Notes: generated from the letters alone by a model not told the origin. Shown: positions 24,879 to 32,856, counted from the stretch's first letter. The stretch: 32,856 nt of DNA from Acetofilamentum sp. (GCA_020722645.1 DYKL01000004.1:1-32856), one strand, 5' to 3'. Numbers and translations: made by a program.

Positions 24879-25001
24879 TAATTCGTTAATATTCAGCAAA
24901 TTGATTTTGTATGTGTAACAAATTAGTAGTTGATTGAAAATCAATAATTTGCTTCCTTCGTTATAACTCTGGATGACGCTAAATGAAAAATTAACGAATT
25001 A
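24879..25001. repeat. Structured inverted-repeat element in the gene-free region
   Basis: TAATTCGTTAAT (24879-24890) pairs perfectly with ATTAACGAATTA (24990-25001). Inside, GCAAATTGATT (from about 24896) can pair with AATCAA-TAA-TTTGC (from about 24939), leaving a 3-base bulge. A second TTGATT next to it can instead form a local hairpin with the same AATCAA, so the two folds exclude each other. The segment could encode a small structured RNA, or it could be part of the origin. Confidence 0.45.
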
Positions 25002-25219
25002 TTGAATAATAGTATCTTTTATTTATTATAATTGTTCTTATATGTTTTGTTCTTATTGTGAAAAATGATTGCTAAAAAGTAATGTAAATAACTGAATAAT
25101 AAAATGTTAAATTGCATTATCAACAATTATTTTTTGATGTAATTAAAACAAAAAGCATAGTTTTTGTTTTTAATTGTTTAATAATCAATAAAATACAATC
25201 TAATTTGAAATGTAAAATA

Positions 25220-25241
25220 TTATTAACAATTTTGTTAATAA
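25220..25241. repeat. Perfect 10-bp-arm palindrome
   Basis: The arms TTATTAACAA and TTGTTAATAA surround a 2-base spacer. It is the longest short-range palindrome in the gene-free region and may be a protein-binding site or an unwinding-prone cruciform. Confidence 0.5.
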
Positions 25242-25585
25242 AAGTTCAAAAACTTAGAATAAGTTTCAAGTATTTTTAAAAAAATCAAAATTTGAATAAA
25301 TTAAAAATATTTTTACAAGTTACTTAACATTAATTTAACAAAAAATTTACATTGCTCATTCAACTATTTTTTCACAATTAAAAAAACAGTCTTAAATATT
25401 TAAAAACATAAATAGTTTATTTTCAGCAAAATAAATGATTACAATTAGTTAATAATATGTGGAAAAAAGTAAAGTTTTTTAATATCCAAGAAAAATTGAT
25501 TTTTTTTTTTCACTATATTAACAATCTATTATTATCATTATTTCTTTTAAATTAATTAATTTTTATTTATATTAATAATATAATT

Positions 25586-26530
25586 ATGGTTGATAACATA
25601 AAAAATGAAATTTTAAATTTAAAAAATAAAAAAAATGCAATAATATTAGCACACTTTTATGTTGATGACGATATTCAGGATATTGCAGATTTTGTTGGAG
25701 ATAGTCTTGAGCTGTCAAGAAAAGCTTCTTTAACTGATGCCGAAATTATTGTTTTTGCAGGAGTTCATTTTATGGCTGAAACTGCAAAAATTTTATCTCC
25801 TCATAAAAGAGTTCTGATACCTGATATAAATTCAGGATGTCCGTTGGCAGACAGTATGAATATAAATGAGTTCCTAAAATTTAAAGAAAAATATCCCGAT
25901 TATTTTGTTGTTAATTATGTAAATAGTACTGCTGAAATCAAAGCCGTAAGCGATTTAATATGCACATCTTCAAATGCTGTTGCTTTAATAAAATCGTTAC
26001 CCAAAGAAACAAAAATTCTTTTCGGACCTGATAAAAATCTAGGTTCTTATGTAAAATCATTTGTAGAAAATGAAATTGTATTATGGGACGGAAATTGTCC
26101 GGTTCACGAAAATTTTTCTGCTGAAAAACTGAAACTTTTGAAAAAACAATATCCTTCAGTTAAAGTATTAGCACACCCTGAGGCTAACAAAGATGTTCTT
26201 TTAAAATCCGATTTTATTGGCTCTACATCACAAATTTTGAAATTTGTCGAAAATAGCGACAATAAACAATTTATTATTGCAACTGAGCCGGGAGTTATTC
26301 ACAAAATGAAAGAAATTAAACCCGATAATTTATATATACCGCTTCCTCCTATCACAAAACATAGTCAAAGTATTTGCTATAATATGAAAAAGCATACCAT
26401 AGAAAAAGTTTATTATTCTTTAAAAAACGAGCAACACGAAATTATTATGAAAGATGACTTGATTGAAAAAGCTAAAATACCAATAACAAGAATGATTGAT
26501 ATATCTTTAAAGTTAGAATTAATAAAATAA
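25586..26530 (+). CDS. nadA: Quinolinate synthase A
   Basis: NadA condenses iminoaspartate (from NadB) with dihydroxyacetone phosphate to make quinolinate in de novo NAD synthesis. The 314-residue protein has the three pseudo-symmetric domains and the expected [4Fe-4S] ligands Cys85 (GCPLADS), Cys171 (GNCPVH) and Cys264 (near SICYNM). Signature segments LAHFYVDDDIQDIADFVGDS, CTSSNA, LFGPDKNLG, HPEA and TEPGVIHKM are intact. It opens the plus-strand unit to the right of the strand switch, with the MORN-repeat gene 22 bases downstream. nadB and nadC are not in the window. Confidence 0.97.
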   Translation: MVDNIKNEILNLKNKKNAIILAHFYVDDDIQDIADFVGDSLELSRKASLTDAEIIVFAGVHFMAETAKILSPHKRVLIPDINSGCPLADSMNINEFLKFKEKYPDYFVVNYVNSTAEIKAVSDLICTSSNAVALIKSLPKETKILFGPDKNLGSYVKSFVENEIVLWDGNCPVHENFSAEKLKLLKKQYPSVKVLAHPEANKDVLLKSDFIGSTSQILKFVENSDNKQFIIATEPGVIHKMKEIKPDNLYIPLPPITKHSQSICYNMKKHTIEKVYYSLKNEQHEIIMKDDLIEKAKIPITRMIDISLKLELIK

Positions 26531-26552
26531 CATCTGAACAAAACCTCTAAAT

Positions 26553-28106
26553 ATGCGATATCCATTAAAATATTGTTTCTTAATGTCTTTGTTCTTGATT
26601 ACCAATAATTTATATAGTCAGGAAAAAGAAGTAAATCCAAACGGATACAATGTTTTTTACTATCCAAACGGATTCAAGCTCAGCGAAGGTAATTTCAAAG
26701 ATGGTAAACCTGACGGTTATTGGATAACTTATTACGTAAACGGAAACAAAAAATCGGAGGGTAACAGAAAGAACTTTTTGCTTGACAGTGCCTGGATTTT
26801 TTATTCTGAAAACGGAGATACTACAGAAATAATAAATTATAAAGAAAATCAAAAAAACGGTTTCTATTTTAAATTCGAAAAAAGCGATGATGGGGTAAAT
26901 TATTTAGCTTCAAAAGAACTTTATATTGATGATTTGAAACAAGGTTTTTCTTATTATTACTACCCTTCGCATAAATTACATTATCAGATAAAATATGAGA
27001 ATAACAATAAGCACGGTTCTGCAAATGAATATTCCGAAGACGGGACTTTGATTGCTATAGAAGAATACAGATACAATAATCTTGTAAGCCGTAAAGCAGT
27101 GAACAGAAAGGATAATGAAGGACAAAAAACAGGTACTTGGGTAGAAGTTTTTGACAATGGAAAAATAAAATCTGAAATTAATTTTGTTAGTGGTATGCCT
27201 AATGGCAATTATAAAGAGTATTCGCCGACAGGTAAAGTATTGAAAATTGAACAGTTTGAAAACGGTAAAGTTGTAAATTCATTTGACAAAATAAAATATG
27301 ATACATTGCAAAGTGCTAACATAAAAGTAGATAAAGAGTATTATCCTAACGGAAACATTAAATCAATAAAAAACTATAAAGACAGCATTCCTTTTGGTAA
27401 TCATCTTTTTTATGATAAAGATGGAAAAATCGAAAAAGCAATTTCTTACAACGAATACGGTATAAAATCAGGCGAAGGGCTTTTTGACGACAAAATGAAC
27501 AAACAAGGTAAATGGATTTTCTTTTATGATGATGGCAACATTAAAGCCGAAGGCGAATATGTGGACGATAAAAGAGAAAATCAGTGGATTTTTTATTATC
27601 AAAACGGAGTTATTTATCAGAAAGGTAATTACAAAAACGGTTTACCCGAAGGATTGTGGCAACTTTTTTACGAAAATTCAAATTTATGGCGTTCCGAAAA
27701 ATATTTGTTCGGAATCAGAAATGGAATGATGTATGAACTTTCACCGGCAGGCGATACAATTGTAAAAGGTAAATACGAAGAAGGAGATGAAACAGGCGAA
27801 TGGTATTATAAAATTGGCGATGAATACTCAATCGGTAATTATTTTTTTGGGCAGAAAACTGGTGAGTGGAAGACTTATTATTATCCGCAGATGAGAATTA
27901 AATCTGTTATTGAATATTCTGAAGGTAAAATGAACGGAAAATATGTTTTATATTACCCGAACAAAAAATTACAGACACAGGGAAAATATAAATCTAACGA
28001 AAAAGATTCAAAGTGGACATATTTTTACGAAGACGGCACACTAAATTATACTGTTTTATATAGCTACGGCGAAATTTTAAAAGTTAATGATATACCAATC
28101 AAATAA
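26553..28106 (+). CDS. Exported MORN/YwqK-type repeat protein
   Basis: The 517-residue product has a signal peptide (about 1-22, ending LYSQ) and then more than a dozen repeats of about 22-24 residues with the pattern YYPNGxxxxEGxFKxGKxxGxWxxYY, the MORN-2/YwqK motif. Clear units are seen near residues 30-80, 215-260 and 280-500. This fold forms an elongated beta sheet that may act as a scaffold or ligand surface. Some databases label it a toxin-antitoxin antitoxin repeat after YwqK of Bacillus, but no toxin is next to it and the Bacteroidota versions are secreted. It lies 22 bases after nadA and 6 bases before ruvB, so it is cotranscribed with both. The function is unknown. Confidence 0.82.
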   Translation: MRYPLKYCFLMSLFLITNNLYSQEKEVNPNGYNVFYYPNGFKLSEGNFKDGKPDGYWITYYVNGNKKSEGNRKNFLLDSAWIFYSENGDTTEIINYKENQKNGFYFKFEKSDDGVNYLASKELYIDDLKQGFSYYYYPSHKLHYQIKYENNNKHGSANEYSEDGTLIAIEEYRYNNLVSRKAVNRKDNEGQKTGTWVEVFDNGKIKSEINFVSGMPNGNYKEYSPTGKVLKIEQFENGKVVNSFDKIKYDTLQSANIKVDKEYYPNGNIKSIKNYKDSIPFGNHLFYDKDGKIEKAISYNEYGIKSGEGLFDDKMNKQGKWIFFYDDGNIKAEGEYVDDKRENQWIFYYQNGVIYQKGNYKNGLPEGLWQLFYENSNLWRSEKYLFGIRNGMMYELSPAGDTIVKGKYEEGDETGEWYYKIGDEYSIGNYFFGQKTGEWKTYYYPQMRIKSVIEYSEGKMNGKYVLYYPNKKLQTQGKYKSNEKDSKWTYFYEDGTLNYTVLYSYGEILKVNDIPIK

Positions 28107-28112
28107 TTTGCA

Positions 28113-29129
28113 ATGGACATAAGAAAACCGGAAATAAACATCACTGATTTGGATTTTGAGAACAAATTGAGACCTCAGCAGTTCAAAGATTTTCAGGGAC
28201 AGCAGAAAAATGTTGATAATTTGTTAATATTTGTTCAAGCTGCAAAAATGAGAAATGAAGCGCTTGACCACGTTCTTTTACACGGTCCTCCGGGATTAGG
28301 TAAAACTACTTTATCTAATATTATTTCAAATGAACTTGGAGTCAAAATAAAAATCACTTCTGGTCCTGTTCTTGAAAAACCCGCTGATTTAGCAGGGCTT
28401 CTTACAAATTTAGACGAGCGAGATGTTCTTTTTATTGATGAAATTCATCGTCTTTCACCTGTTGTCGAAGAATATTTGTACTCGGCAATGGAAGACTACA
28501 AAATTGACATTATGATTGATAAAGGTCCTAATGCTCGTTCTATTCAGTTGAACTTAAGCCCTTTTACTTTAATAGGTGCGACAACAAGAGCCGGATTATT
28601 GACAAGCCCTCTCAGAGCAAGGTTTGGAATTAAACTGCTTTTGGAATATTACGACTACGAAGTTCTTTCTAATATAATCACACGTTCATCAAAAATTTTA
28701 AATATTGATATTGTAAAAGAAGCCTCCGACGAAATTGCTCGCAGAAGCAGAGGAACGCCACGTATTGCTAATGCTTTGCTCAGAAGAGTAAGAGATTTTG
28801 CACAAGTTAAAGGTGACGGCAGTATTGATTTGAAAATTACTAAATATGCCTTAGATGCTTTAAATATTGATAAAAAAGGTCTTGATGAGATGGACAATAA
28901 AATTTTAACTGCAATTATTGATAAATTCAAAGGCGGACCAGTTGGTCTTACAACTATTGCCACTGCTGTTGGTGAAGAAGCCGGCACTATTGAAGAGGTT
29001 TATGAACCTTTTTTGATTATGGAAGGTTTTATCAAAAGAACTCCAAGAGGTAGGATGACTACTGAATTAGCTCTGAAACATCTTGGTAAAACTTTAACTG
29101 ATTTTGATAATTTTCCTTCTATTTTTTAA
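28113..29129 (+). CDS. ruvB: Holliday junction branch-migration ATPase RuvB
   Basis: This 338-residue AAA+ motor is normal in length. Walker A GPPGLGKT spans residues 58-65, Walker B FIDEIH centres on Asp108-Glu109, and the RuvB signature [18 protein letters not shown] (sensor and arginine finger region) follows at about 155-172. The C-terminal winged helix carries the [10 protein letters not shown] and FIKRTPRGR motifs. With RuvA it drives branch migration at Holliday junctions during recombination. It lies 6 bases after the MORN-repeat gene. A 64-base A+T-rich gap separates it from the M23 gene. Confidence 0.98.
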   Translation: MDIRKPEINITDLDFENKLRPQQFKDFQGQQKNVDNLLIFVQAAKMRNEALDHVLLHGPPGLGKTTLSNIISNELGVKIKITSGPVLEKPADLAGLLTNLDERDVLFIDEIHRLSPVVEEYLYSAMEDYKIDIMIDKGPNARSIQLNLSPFTLIGATTRAGLLTSPLRARFGIKLLLEYYDYEVLSNIITRSSKILNIDIVKEASDEIARRSRGTPRIANALLRRVRDFAQVKGDGSIDLKITKYALDALNIDKKGLDEMDNKILTAIIDKFKGGPVGLTTIATAVGEEAGTIEEVYEPFLIMEGFIKRTPRGRMTTELALKHLGKTLTDFDNFPSIF

Positions 29130-29193
29130 TTTTTTATAAATTTACAGAATTTTAAAATTATAAAAAGTTTACAAATTCATTTTATTATAAATT

Positions 29194-30039
29194 ATGGGAA
29201 AAAAGGACAATAATATAGGAAACACAAAAAGTAATAGGTTTAAAATGGTCATTTTTGATGAAGTTTCTTTAAAAGAAAGATTCAATTTTTCTTTATCAAA
29301 AATAAATTTATTCACTTATCTTGGAATAGCATTCATTTTATTGAGCTTTCTTGTTGGCTTATTGCTTATTTACACACCTTTGAAATATCTTTTGCCTCCG
29401 GTTGAAAATTACGCATTGGAAAAAAAGATTGTTCAGAATTATATTTTGATTGATTCTCTCGAAAAACAAATAATTCAAAGAGATTATTATTTTGATCAGA
29501 TAAAAAACATCATAACCAAAGATAATTTGCTGCTTTACGGCAATACTGATTCTATTGACGAAAGCGACATTTTGACTCAAAGTCAAAAAGATTCTATTTT
29601 GAATGAACTTATAGAAAGAGACAAAAACAGTCTGAGCATTATAAGAGATGAGCAAGGATTATCGGGCGAAAATTTATATTTTGTAAAACCATTGTCTGGA
29701 GCTATTTCAAACGGTTTTAATCCGAAAAAATCGCATAACGGAATTGATATTGTTGCCCCCGAAGGCACTCCTGTTCTATCTACATTGCAAGGAACAGTTA
29801 TTCTGGCTACTTGGAGCGTTAATTCCGGTTATATAATTCAAATTCAGCATCCAAATAATTTTATTTCTGTCTATAAACATAATGCCGAAATTTTGAAAAA
29901 AGAAGGAGATAAAGTAATAGCAGGAGAACCGATTGCTTTGACAGGTAATACAGGGCAAGAAACAGACAAACCTCATTTGCATTTTGAAATCTGGCAAAAC
30001 GGAGTTCCGGTTGACCCAACCGAATTTATAAATTTTTAA
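29194..30039 (+). CDS. Membrane-anchored M23 peptidoglycan endopeptidase
   Basis: This 281-residue protein has a short cytoplasmic N-terminus, one transmembrane helix at about 42-60, a helical linker (70-155) and a C-terminal LytM/M23 zinc peptidase domain (about 165-281). The metal site is complete: His181 and Asp185 in HNGID, His229 in YKHN, and His261-x-His263 in HLHFEIW. It should cut peptide cross-links in peptidoglycan, in contrast to the dead EnvC-like paralogue at 14941. It is followed by dxr after 8 bases, an arrangement commonly seen in this phylum. Confidence 0.92.
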   Translation: MGKKDNNIGNTKSNRFKMVIFDEVSLKERFNFSLSKINLFTYLGIAFILLSFLVGLLLIYTPLKYLLPPVENYALEKKIVQNYILIDSLEKQIIQRDYYFDQIKNIITKDNLLLYGNTDSIDESDILTQSQKDSILNELIERDKNSLSIIRDEQGLSGENLYFVKPLSGAISNGFNPKKSHNGIDIVAPEGTPVLSTLQGTVILATWSVNSGYIIQIQHPNNFISVYKHNAEILKKEGDKVIAGEPIALTGNTGQETDKPHLHFEIWQNGVPVDPTEFINF

Positions 30040-30047
30040 AAGTTTTT

Positions 30048-31208
30048 ATGTCCAAAAATATTGCAATTCTGGGCTCTACAGGCTCTATCGGAAAACAAAC
30101 TATTGAAGTTGTAGAACAAAATCCTGATTTGTTTAGAATAGTTGTTTTAACTGCAAATAGAAATTTTAATTTATTAATTGAGCAAGCACAAAAAATTAAA
30201 CCAAAATACGTTGTAATAGCTGACAATAAGCATTACAATGACGTAAAAAAAGCATTAAACTGTTTCGATATTGAAGTTTTATACGGAGATGAAAATGTCG
30301 CTAATGTTACAGTTTTAAATGAAGTTGATTTTGTACTTGTTGCATTAGTAGGATATTCTGCTCTTATTCCAACAATTAAAGCCATTGAAAACAAAAAGAA
30401 TATTGCTTTGGCAAATAAAGAAGCATTAGTTGTTGCAGGTGATATTATCACAAAAATCGCTCAAAAAAACAACATTAAATTACTACCGGTTGATTCAGAA
30501 CATTCAGCTATTTTTCAATGCCTTAGTGGTGAAGATTATTCTCAAATCGAAAAAATTTATTTAACTGCTTCCGGTGGTCCTTTCAGAGGTTATAGTTATA
30601 ATCAGTTAGAAAATGTTACGGTAAAACAAGCTTTGAAGCATCCTAACTGGTCAATGGGATCAAAAATAACTATTGATTCAGCTACAATGATGAACAAAGG
30701 TCTTGAAATGATTGAAGCTAAATGGCTTTTCGACCTCAAACCAGAGCAAATTCAAGTTATTGTTCATAAACAATCAATTATTCATTCTATTGTTCAGTTT
30801 ATTGATGGTTCTATGAAAGCTCAAATGGGATTACCTGATATGAAATTACCCATACAATATGCACTTGCGTACCCTCAGCGTATTTACTCTCCGTTTAAGA
30901 GGTTTTCTTTTTTGGATTATTCACAGTTTGATTTTCAATTGCCTGATTTTGAAGTTTTTAAATGTTTATCTTTGGCAGAATATGCTTTGATTAAAGGTGG
31001 TAATATTCCTTGTATTCTAAATGCTGCTAACGAAGTTGCTGTTGATGCTTTTTTAAATGAAAAAATTAAGTTTTTGCAGATACCTCAGACTATAGAAAAC
31101 ACCATTGAAAAAATAGGTTTTAAAGATAATCTGAATCTCGAAGAATATATTCTGACTGATAAAGAATCAAGAATTGTTGCAAGTGAATTTATTAACACTA
31201 AATTTTAA
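30048..31208 (+). CDS. dxr: 1-deoxy-D-xylulose 5-phosphate reductoisomerase
   Basis: Dxr converts 1-deoxyxylulose 5-phosphate to 2-C-methyl-erythritol 4-phosphate with NADPH, the committed step of the MEP isoprenoid pathway. The 386-residue length is typical. The NADPH loop GSTGSIG is at residues 9-15. The catalytic segment LLPVDSEHSAIFQCL, the TASGGPF loop, the HPNWSMGSKITIDSATMMNKGLE signature and QMGLPDMKLPIQYAL are all intact. It provides precursors for the polyprenyl synthase encoded at 4900. It lies 8 bases after the M23 gene and 3 before the epimerase gene. Confidence 0.98.
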   Translation: MSKNIAILGSTGSIGKQTIEVVEQNPDLFRIVVLTANRNFNLLIEQAQKIKPKYVVIADNKHYNDVKKALNCFDIEVLYGDENVANVTVLNEVDFVLVALVGYSALIPTIKAIENKKNIALANKEALVVAGDIITKIAQKNNIKLLPVDSEHSAIFQCLSGEDYSQIEKIYLTASGGPFRGYSYNQLENVTVKQALKHPNWSMGSKITIDSATMMNKGLEMIEAKWLFDLKPEQIQVIVHKQSIIHSIVQFIDGSMKAQMGLPDMKLPIQYALAYPQRIYSPFKRFSFLDYSQFDFQLPDFEVFKCLSLAEYALIKGGNIPCILNAANEVAVDAFLNEKIKFLQIPQTIENTIEKIGFKDNLNLEEYILTDKESRIVASEFINTKF

Positions 31209-31211
31209 TTG

Positions 31212-32222
31212 ATGATTTTGGTTACTGGTGCAACAGGAAATTTAGGCTCTCACCTACTCTATCATTTACTTCAGGAGAATGAAAAAGTTGTTGCATTATA
31301 CCGAAATGAAAAGAAAAAGCAGAATGTTCTTGAAATTTTCGGTTATTATTCAGAAAATCCTGAAAAGATGTTCGAAAAAATTGCGTGGCGTAAAGCAGAT
31401 TTAACTGACGTTTTAAGTCTCGAAAATGCTTTTGAAGGTATCACATCAGTTTTTCACTGCGCTGCAATTGTTGGCTTTAAAAATAGAAAATATGAGCAAT
31501 ACCGCTTGAATAACATCGTTGGGACTACCAATATTGTTAATCTGGCTATTGATTTTAATGTCAAAAAACTTGTATATGTTAGTTCCATCGCTGCATTGGG
31601 TGTTAATAAAGAAGGCTTGACAACCGAAGAACATCACATCAATCCTGATAATGTTACTTCTTTTTATTCAAAATCAAAATATTATGCTGAATTAGAAGTT
31701 TGGAGAGGAATGCAGGAAGGTTTAAATGCCGTTATAATAAATCCGTCAGTTATATTAGCACCATATTCTTTTTCAGGTTTTACCGAAAAAATAATAAAAT
31801 TTGTAATTAGAAAAGGCATAAAATATTATACTTGCGGAAAAAAAGGTTATGTCGATGTTAATGATGTTGCAAAAATAGCAATTGACTTAATGAAAAGCGA
31901 CATATCAGGTGAAAGGTTTATCTTAAATTCGCAAAATTTGAGCTTCAAATCTGTTTTTGATTTAATAAATCGTAAAATTGGTAAACCTTATTCCGAAAAA
32001 AAAATCAAAAAAAGTACATTAATAGCATTAAAACATATACTGAACGTCTTTACATTCGGAAAATCTTTATTGAATAATCAGTTAATTTTTTATGCGGTAA
32101 ATGATGAGCTTTATTCAAGCGAAAAGTTAAAAAATGCTATTGATGTCAATTTTAAAACAGTCAGAGAATCAATAGATTATATTGTAGATATTTATAGGAA
32201 AAAATTGAGTTTAGAGTTATAA
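31212..32222 (+). CDS. NAD-dependent epimerase/dehydratase (extended SDR)
   Basis: The ATG at 31212 is used; an in-frame TTG one codon earlier is not needed. The 336-residue protein is an extended short-chain dehydrogenase. The Rossmann motif GATGNLG is at residues 6-12, the catalytic triad members Ser124/Ser125 and Tyr152-x3-Lys156 (YSKSK) are present, and the substrate-binding C-terminal part is variable. Substrates could be a nucleotide sugar, a 3-beta-hydroxysteroid-like lipid or a dihydroflavonol-like compound; the sequence does not decide. It is the last gene of the M23-dxr unit and ends just before the right-hand aaagtt repeat. Confidence 0.88.
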   Translation: MILVTGATGNLGSHLLYHLLQENEKVVALYRNEKKKQNVLEIFGYYSENPEKMFEKIAWRKADLTDVLSLENAFEGITSVFHCAAIVGFKNRKYEQYRLNNIVGTTNIVNLAIDFNVKKLVYVSSIAALGVNKEGLTTEEHHINPDNVTSFYSKSKYYAELEVWRGMQEGLNAVIINPSVILAPYSFSGFTEKIIKFVIRKGIKYYTCGKKGYVDVNDVAKIAIDLMKSDISGERFILNSQNLSFKSVFDLINRKIGKPYSEKKIKKSTLIALKHILNVFTFGKSLLNNQLIFYAVNDELYSSEKLKNAIDVNFKTVRESIDYIVDIYRKKLSLEL

Positions 32223-32237
32223 AGTTAAAAGTTTAAG

Positions 32238-32286
32238 GTTCATAAAGTTTGTAAAGTTGTGCCGTTTGTAAAGTTAATGTGTTAGA
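32238..32286 (+). repeat. aaagtt-type dispersed repeat, right copy
   Basis: ATAAAGTT at 32242-32249 and GTAAAGTT at 32251-32258 and 32268-32275, followed by AATG, align with the left copy at 378-424. The element lies between the convergent epimerase and DUF3098 genes. Both copies are followed, after roughly 30-90 bases, by a short TTTTAGACC motif. Confidence 0.6.
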
Positions 32287-32357
32287 CGAGTTCAACTATG
32301 CTCTTTTAACTTTTAGACCCTTTCAGGGCAAGTTTTATAAACTTTCAACTAATTCAT

Positions 32358-32588
32358 TTATTCTTTGGGTTTTTTCATTATAGCGTAAATTTCAAAGCCA
32401 AAGCCGAAGACAACAATAATGGTTGCAAGAACAATTCTGCGGAAGTTGAAAATTTCAGGGTTAAAAACATTAGGGTCTTTGCTGCCGCCACCTGCCATTA
32501 AAATAAAACCGAAAATTATAATAGCAAAGCCTATAGCCAATAAAATGAAGTTTTGTTTACCAAATGGAAAATCAATTTTAGGTGACAT
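32358..32588 (-). CDS. DUF3098 small membrane protein
   Basis: I start at the ATG giving MSPKIDFPFGKQN; an upstream ATG would add 12 residues not typical of the family. The 76-residue product has two transmembrane helices (about 13-32 and 50-70) separated by the conserved GGGSKDPNVFNPEIFNFRR loop, which is the DUF3098 signature. In Bacteroidota this gene is usually found next to ftsX and uppP. Here those genes are not visible: the left neighbour is convergent, and the 268 bases to its right hold only doubtful fragments. The function is unknown. Confidence 0.87.
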   Translation of the reverse strand: MSPKIDFPFGKQNFILLAIGFAIIIFGFILMAGGGSKDPNVFNPEIFNFRRIVLATIIVVFGFGFEIYAIMKKPKE

Positions 32589-32672
32589 AATGCAAGATTT
32601 AAAAAATTTGCGACAAAAATACAATATTTTGTTTAAAATCCTAATATTTTTGTTCTTAAAAAATCTTTTTTA

Positions 32673-32777
32673 TCATTCAACAAAAAAATCAACTGCTCCA
32701 CAAGTTTTTTTATCCGATTGTAAATAAACAATATATGTCTCTCCGTTTACAGTTGCTTTAAAATTTGATGGATATTT
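32673..32777 (-). pseudogene. Possible remnant of a protein C-terminus
   Basis: A minus-strand frame open for 34 codons with no start reads naturally as protein (ending KATVNGETYIVYLQ...FFVE). It joins, by a single-base shift in an A run near 32778, to a frame that stays open to the right edge. This suggests a broken gene or a single-base error, but it is too short to identify and may be chance. Confidence 0.25.
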
Positions 32778-32794
32778 TCAATTTCAAGGATGTT

Positions 32795-32856
32795 TTATAT
32801 TGCCTTAAATCCGCAAGTCTTTTCGTAAGTGGTTGCAGGTGAAAACACCTGCAACA
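32795..32856 (-). other. Possible C-terminus of a gene entering from the right edge
   Basis: In a third minus frame the last 62 bases encode LQVFSPATTYEKTCGFKAI followed by TAA. The KTCG tail resembles the KTCG near the end of the remnant at 32673-32777. Three frames are open here, so the coding frame is undecided. Confidence 0.25.
32832..32855. repeat. Perfect 10-bp hairpin at the right edge
   Basis: GTTGCAGGTG, an AAAA loop and CACCTGCAAC form a perfect, relatively G+C-rich hairpin. No T run follows on the minus strand. The plus-strand flank is outside the window, so a terminator role cannot be judged. Confidence 0.6.

Larger units (their letters stand above)
24741..25585. other. 845-bp gene-free A+T-rich region; candidate replication origin
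   Basis: No reading frame worth annotating lies here. The region sits between rpiB (minus) and nadA (plus), where gene orientation flips from mostly minus to mostly plus. It contains long A or T runs and several palindromes: 10-bp arms at 25220-25229/25232-25241, and arms at 24879-24890/24990-25001. It has three sites that differ from the DnaA box TTATNCACA only at the third base: TTTTTCACA at 25368-25376 on the plus strand, and minus-strand TTTTTCACA (25057-25065) and TTTTCCACA (25458-25466). An 11-base direct repeat, aataatcaata, occurs at 24850-24860 and 25180-25190. An origin would explain all of this, but a simple divergent regulatory region is the alternative. Confidence 0.35.

Noticed and set aside
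26553-28106. YwqK repeats taken as a toxin-antitoxin system
   Set aside because: No toxin gene is adjacent and the protein carries a signal peptide; the label comes from a distant Bacillus homologue.
32309-32335. CCCT-TTC-AGGG as terminator between epimerase and DUF3098
   Set aside because: The stem is only four base pairs and is not followed by a proper T run on either strand.
1-32856. CRISPR array, insertion sequence, prophage, tRNA or rRNA
   Set aside because: No regularly spaced repeats, transposase, phage structural genes, tRNA cloverleaf or rRNA segments were seen on either strand.

Overview
The window is a strongly A+T-rich chromosomal segment of a member of the Bacteroidota, probably a Bacteroidales-like or uncultured lineage. 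The evidence is: TAnnTTTG-type promoters with few Shine-Dalgarno leaders; a secreted enzyme ending in a type IX secretion (T9SS) sorting domain; lineage-typical families (DUF4175, DUF4292, DUF3098, secreted MORN/YwqK-repeat proteins, an EnvC-like LytM protein); and a YbeY whose third metal-site histidine is Asp. I see 29 supportable protein genes. I see no rRNA, tRNA, insertion sequence or CRISPR array.

Layout, left to right. 1-600: a minimal nucleotidyltransferase (MntA type), then an intergenic block with aaagtt-type repeats and a 56-bp imperfect palindrome. 588-5877 (minus): a B12-binding radical SAM protein, a large HAMP-GAF-PAS-hemerythrin membrane sensor closed by a clear intrinsic terminator, and a long-chain polyprenyl diphosphate synthase. 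5980-7236 (plus): a secreted endonuclease/exonuclease/phosphatase-fold enzyme with a T9SS tail. 7239-8858 (minus): adenine deaminase. 8871-8939: two identical 16-bp parS-like palindromes 53 bp apart. 8946-21793 (minus): one tightly packed 11-gene transcription unit reading GNAT, flippase, dut, sugar-nucleotidyltransferase, TPR protein, DUF4292 lipoprotein, EnvC-like, DUF4175, RsbW-like ATPase, ybeY, mnmG. 21920-23887 (plus): an outer-membrane barrel protein, an unknown exported protein and a VanZ-like protein. 23856-24740 (minus): rpiB and an Rrf2 regulator. 24741-25585: an 845-bp gene-free, extremely A+T-rich region. 25586-32222 (plus): nadA, a MORN-repeat protein, ruvB, an M23 peptidase, dxr and an SDR epimerase. 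32358-32588 (minus): a DUF3098 membrane protein, followed by a doubtful coding remnant at the right edge.

Two observations suggest the neighbourhood of the replication origin. Tandem parS-like sites lie next to mnmG (gidA). The 845-bp region sits at a strand switch: 18 of 22 genes to its left are on the minus strand, and 6 of 7 to its right are on the plus strand. The region also carries palindromes and three near-consensus DnaA boxes. This is inference; no dnaA, parA or parB lies in the window.

Functionally the window mixes housekeeping (nucleotide, isoprenoid and NAD synthesis, tRNA and rRNA processing, recombination) with envelope biogenesis. The least understood parts are the hemerythrin sensor without a recognised output domain, the DUF4175/ATPase pair embedded in the long operon, and the EnvC-like protein with a dead LytM site. 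I found no convincing new defence or mobile system.
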